Source: Kerstersia sp052103615 (lineage in GTDB: Bacteria > Pseudomonadota > Gammaproteobacteria > Burkholderiales > Burkholderiaceae_B). From it: a stretch of DNA of 15,317 bases. The stretch covers positions 1 through 15,317 of the forward strand of contig NZ_JBQEKA010000077.1 in NCBI RefSeq assembly GCF_052103615.1. Reading direction: 5' to 3'. This document shows, in pieces, positions 13,893-15,317 of the stretch. The notes under the pieces are model-generated. The model saw only the letters and a list, made by a program, of their open reading frames with translations. It was not told the origin of the DNA and ran no database searches. How positions within the stretch are numbered: position 1 is the stretch's first letter; each line of letters starts with the position of its first letter. A program made the position numbers and the translations under genes.

Positions 13893-14315
13893 TCAGGCGA
13901 GCGGCGCCAGGACCAGACGCGTGCCGTCCAGCGCAATGATGCGGTGAGGGCCAGGCACCCGTGCGGCAGCAGGATCAACCGGCACGGCATCCCATTGCGC
14001 GCCCCGATGATTCACGCGAGCAGTGCCTTGCTCGGTCCAGGCTTGCACCTCGACCACCTGGCCGATATCCAGATTCAGATTGACGTTGCGTCCCGGGTCG
14101 CCCCGCTTGCGGCGCAGAATGCCAAAACGGCGCAACACCATCAGCCCGGCCAGTGACACCAGGGCAAAAACCAGTAACTGCCAGGCAAAGCCTGCCCCCA
14201 GCCAGGTGACCAGACCAGCCCCCAGCAAACCGAGAGTCGCCAGCAGCAAATAGAACGTGCCGGACATGACCTCGCCGATCAAGGTCAATGCGGCCAAGCC
14301 GAACCAATACCACAT
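13893..14315 (-). CDS. NfeD-like membrane protein (short, protease-less form)
   Basis: The 140-residue protein has three closely spaced hydrophobic segments in its first 62 residues ('FGLAALTLIGEVM', 'FYLLLATLGLLGAGLVTWLG', 'WQLLVFALVSLAGLMVL'). A basic linker 'RRFGILRRKRG' and a C-terminal OB-fold domain (about 76-138: 'DIGQVVEVQAW', 'GTARVNHRGAQWDAVPV') follow. This is the short NfeD1b form without the ClpP-like protease domain. It pairs with the SPFH protein encoded downstream, and the two likely form a complex in the inner membrane. The ATG at 14315 is chosen over an upstream GTG (14333) because AGGAG lies 6 nt before the ATG and would fall inside the gene otherwise. Confidence 0.88.
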   Translation of the reverse strand: MWYWFGLAALTLIGEVMSGTFYLLLATLGLLGAGLVTWLGAGFAWQLLVFALVSLAGLMVLRRFGILRRKRGDPGRNVNLNLDIGQVVEVQAWTEQGTARVNHRGAQWDAVPVDPAAARVPGPHRIIALDGTRLVLAPLA

Positions 14316-14481
14316 GGTGTACTCCTGAAACACCCGCCACAGTTATTGCGCGGCGAAAGATGCCCATTTTATCGTGAAGCGCGGCAGGCTGCCTGAATCG
14401 CGCCGCGAGAGCCTCCTGAGAGCGGCTGGCCGCCCCGTACACCGTCATGCGTGATGGCAGTCAAGGCAATAATTAAATTAT

Positions 14482-14500
14482 GCAAATAAGAATGATTTTC
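14482..14500 (+). promoter_or_regulatory. Probable Fur box
   Basis: The 19 nt here match the palindromic Fur consensus GATAATGATAATCATTATC at 13 of 19 positions, counted by eye, with the best agreement in the right half (AATGATTTTC). It lies upstream of a CirA-like siderophore receptor gene, the kind of gene repressed by Fur with iron. It sits about 195 nt before the start codon, so the promoter would be well upstream of the gene. Confidence 0.6.
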
Positions 14501-14632
14501 TGTTCTTTTGCTGCCACAAAATTAAAAAGTTCCGGCCAGATTTCCAAAGCATTCTAAAGATAAGTCGTTGTTTTTGGATTAGCTTCGATTTTATCGAGAA
14601 CAGAACTTAAGATGCGAATCGTTTCCTTTTGC

Positions 14633-14682
14633 GAAACTACAGATATAGATAGATTCTATAGAAAACACTAAAGAAACTACAG
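14633..14682 (+). repeat. 10-bp direct repeat in the receptor leader
   Basis: GAAACTACAG occurs at 14633-14642 and again at 14673-14682, exactly 40 bp start to start (close to four helical turns). The second copy merges into the AGGA ribosome site (14681-14684) of the receptor gene. An inverted repeat TATAGA-N5-TCTATA (14644-14660) lies between the copies. Confidence 0.45.
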
Positions 14683-14695
14683 GACGTTTTTAGCA

Positions 14696-15317
14696 ATGCC
14701 TATCTCTTACCATCCGTTGCGTTTTGCTCCCACTTATCTGGCGGTTTGCACCGCCCTTGCCTGCACTGCAGCCTCTGCCCAGCAGGTCACGCAAACTAAC
14801 GCACCTGCGGTAGAAGAAGGCGTGGCGCAGTTGAATCAAATCGTCGTGACGGCGACCGGCTCAGGTGTGGATGTCCGTGACGCGCCTGCCAGTATTACCG
14901 TCATCACGCGGGAAGAAATCGAACGCCAACCCGTTTATGACCTCAACCAATTGCTGCGCCGCGTGCCCGGCGTCAGCGGCGGCATCAACTCCTATGGCCC
15001 GCAATCGAAAATCAGCATTCGCGGCCTGCCCGAGCAATACACCTTGATTCTGGTGGATGGCAAGCGCATGGGACGCTCTGCCGATACCAACTACCGAGCG
15101 GATTTGGGCCGGCAGGACTTGAACTGGCTGACACCTGACATGATTGAACGCATTGAAGTGGTGCGCGGCCCCATGTCTTCGCTGTATGGGTCTGACGCCA
15201 TGGGCGGGGTCATCAACATCATTACGCGCAAAGTGGAAGAAAAATGGAGCGGCCAGGCCACGGCCAATTACACGCGCGCCGGTGACTCCGAACGCGGCGA
15301 CCGTTACCAGACAGGGT
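14696..15317 (+). CDS. TonB-dependent siderophore receptor, CirA-like (5' part, cut by window end)
   Basis: The first 207 residues of an outer-membrane receptor, open to the right edge. A signal peptide (1-28) ends at 'ASA|QQ'. The TonB box is 'NQIVVTAT' (about 47-54). The plug domain follows: 'DAPASITVITREEIERQPVYDL', 'VPGVSGG', 'SIRGLPEQYTLILVDGKRMG', 'DLNWLTPDMIERIEVVRGPMSSLYGSDAMGGVINIITRK' and then 'EKWSGQATANYTR'. These segments follow E. coli CirA, the catecholate/colicin I receptor, more closely than FepA, for example in SSLYGSDA and KWSG. Ligand choice cannot be read from the plug alone. The ATG has an AGGA site 11 nt upstream. Iron regulation is suggested by the probable Fur box at 14482-14500. 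Confidence 0.93.
   Translation, partial: MPISYHPLRFAPTYLAVCTALACTAASAQQVTQTNAPAVEEGVAQLNQIVVTATGSGVDVRDAPASITVITREEIERQPVYDLNQLLRRVPGVSGGINSYGPQSKISIRGLPEQYTLILVDGKRMGRSADTNYRADLGRQDLNWLTPDMIERIEVVRGPMSSLYGSDAMGGVINIITRKVEEKWSGQATANYTRAGDSERGDRYQTG

Larger units (their letters stand above)
14316..14695. other. 380-bp divergent intergenic region, AT-rich right half
   Basis: No gene is supported here. The left part (14316-14450) is GC-rich and holds the nfeD ribosome site. A weak leftward promoter candidate is TTGACT (14464-14459), 17 nt, TGTACG (14441-14436). From about 14455 the composition turns sharply AT-rich up to the receptor start. This part holds a probable Fur box, a small hairpin TCGAT-TTT-ATCGA around 14585-14598, an inverted repeat TATAGA (14644-14649)/TCTATA (14655-14660) and a 10-bp direct repeat. 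If transcription starts near the Fur box, the receptor leader is about 170-200 nt long. I recognise no known riboswitch. Confidence 0.5.

Noticed and set aside
14501..14695. Cobalamin riboswitch in the TonB receptor leader
   Set aside because: The region is AT-rich and lacks the conserved B12-box and the long GC-rich arms; Fur control fits better.

Overview
This is an ordinary chromosomal housekeeping stretch, most likely from a betaproteobacterium of the Alcaligenaceae (Bordetella/Alcaligenes/Pusillimonas type). The grounds are a GC-rich, proteobacterial-looking coding style, the cluster mltG-tmk-holB-tatD followed by an ankyrin-repeat gene, ygfZ divergent to mltG, and rnfH-ratA divergent to smpB. 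The family assignment is inference from remembered synteny; no database was searched.

Layout, left to right. (1) 61-465: a DoxX membrane protein, convergent with a two-gene unit read leftward (TPR protein, then a short ArsC-type arsenate reductase, 582-1270). (2) 1428-4071: three rightward genes: a YfcG-like glutathione S-transferase, a DUF3298/RsiV-like lipoprotein closed by a textbook terminator, and an alpha/beta hydrolase. (3) 4154-5446: leftward glutamate dehydrogenase with a long, near-perfect palindrome upstream. (4) 5715-10129: leftward mltG > tmk > holB > tatD, tightly packed or overlapping, then an AT-rich gap and a secreted ankyrin-repeat protein. (5) 10378-11379: rightward ygfZ. 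(6) 11407-12740: leftward ratA > rnfH (overlapping), divergent from rightward smpB. (7) 12873-14315: leftward nfeD > qmcA, an NfeD/SPFH membrane pair. (8) 14696 to the right edge: the start of a CirA-like TonB-dependent siderophore receptor, cut by the window end, preceded by about 240 bp of AT-rich DNA with a probable Fur box.

Functional themes are cell-wall synthesis and DNA replication (MltG, Tmk, HolB), nucleic-acid and Fe-S maintenance (TatD, YgfZ), ribosome rescue and ribosome-associated factors (SmpB, RatA, RnfH), membrane quality control (NfeD/QmcA), thiol and arsenate redox chemistry (YfcG, ArsC), nitrogen metabolism (GdhA) and iron uptake (CirA-like).

I found no new multi-gene system. 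The sequence-level signals most worth a second look are non-coding: the 29-bp palindrome upstream of gdhA, a palindrome over a candidate -10 upstream of yfcG, a triple complementary motif in the ygfZ leader, the AT-rich repeat-bearing gap upstream of the ankyrin gene, and a 10-bp direct repeat in the siderophore receptor leader whose second copy runs into the ribosome binding site. No tRNA, rRNA, IS element or CRISPR array was recognised.
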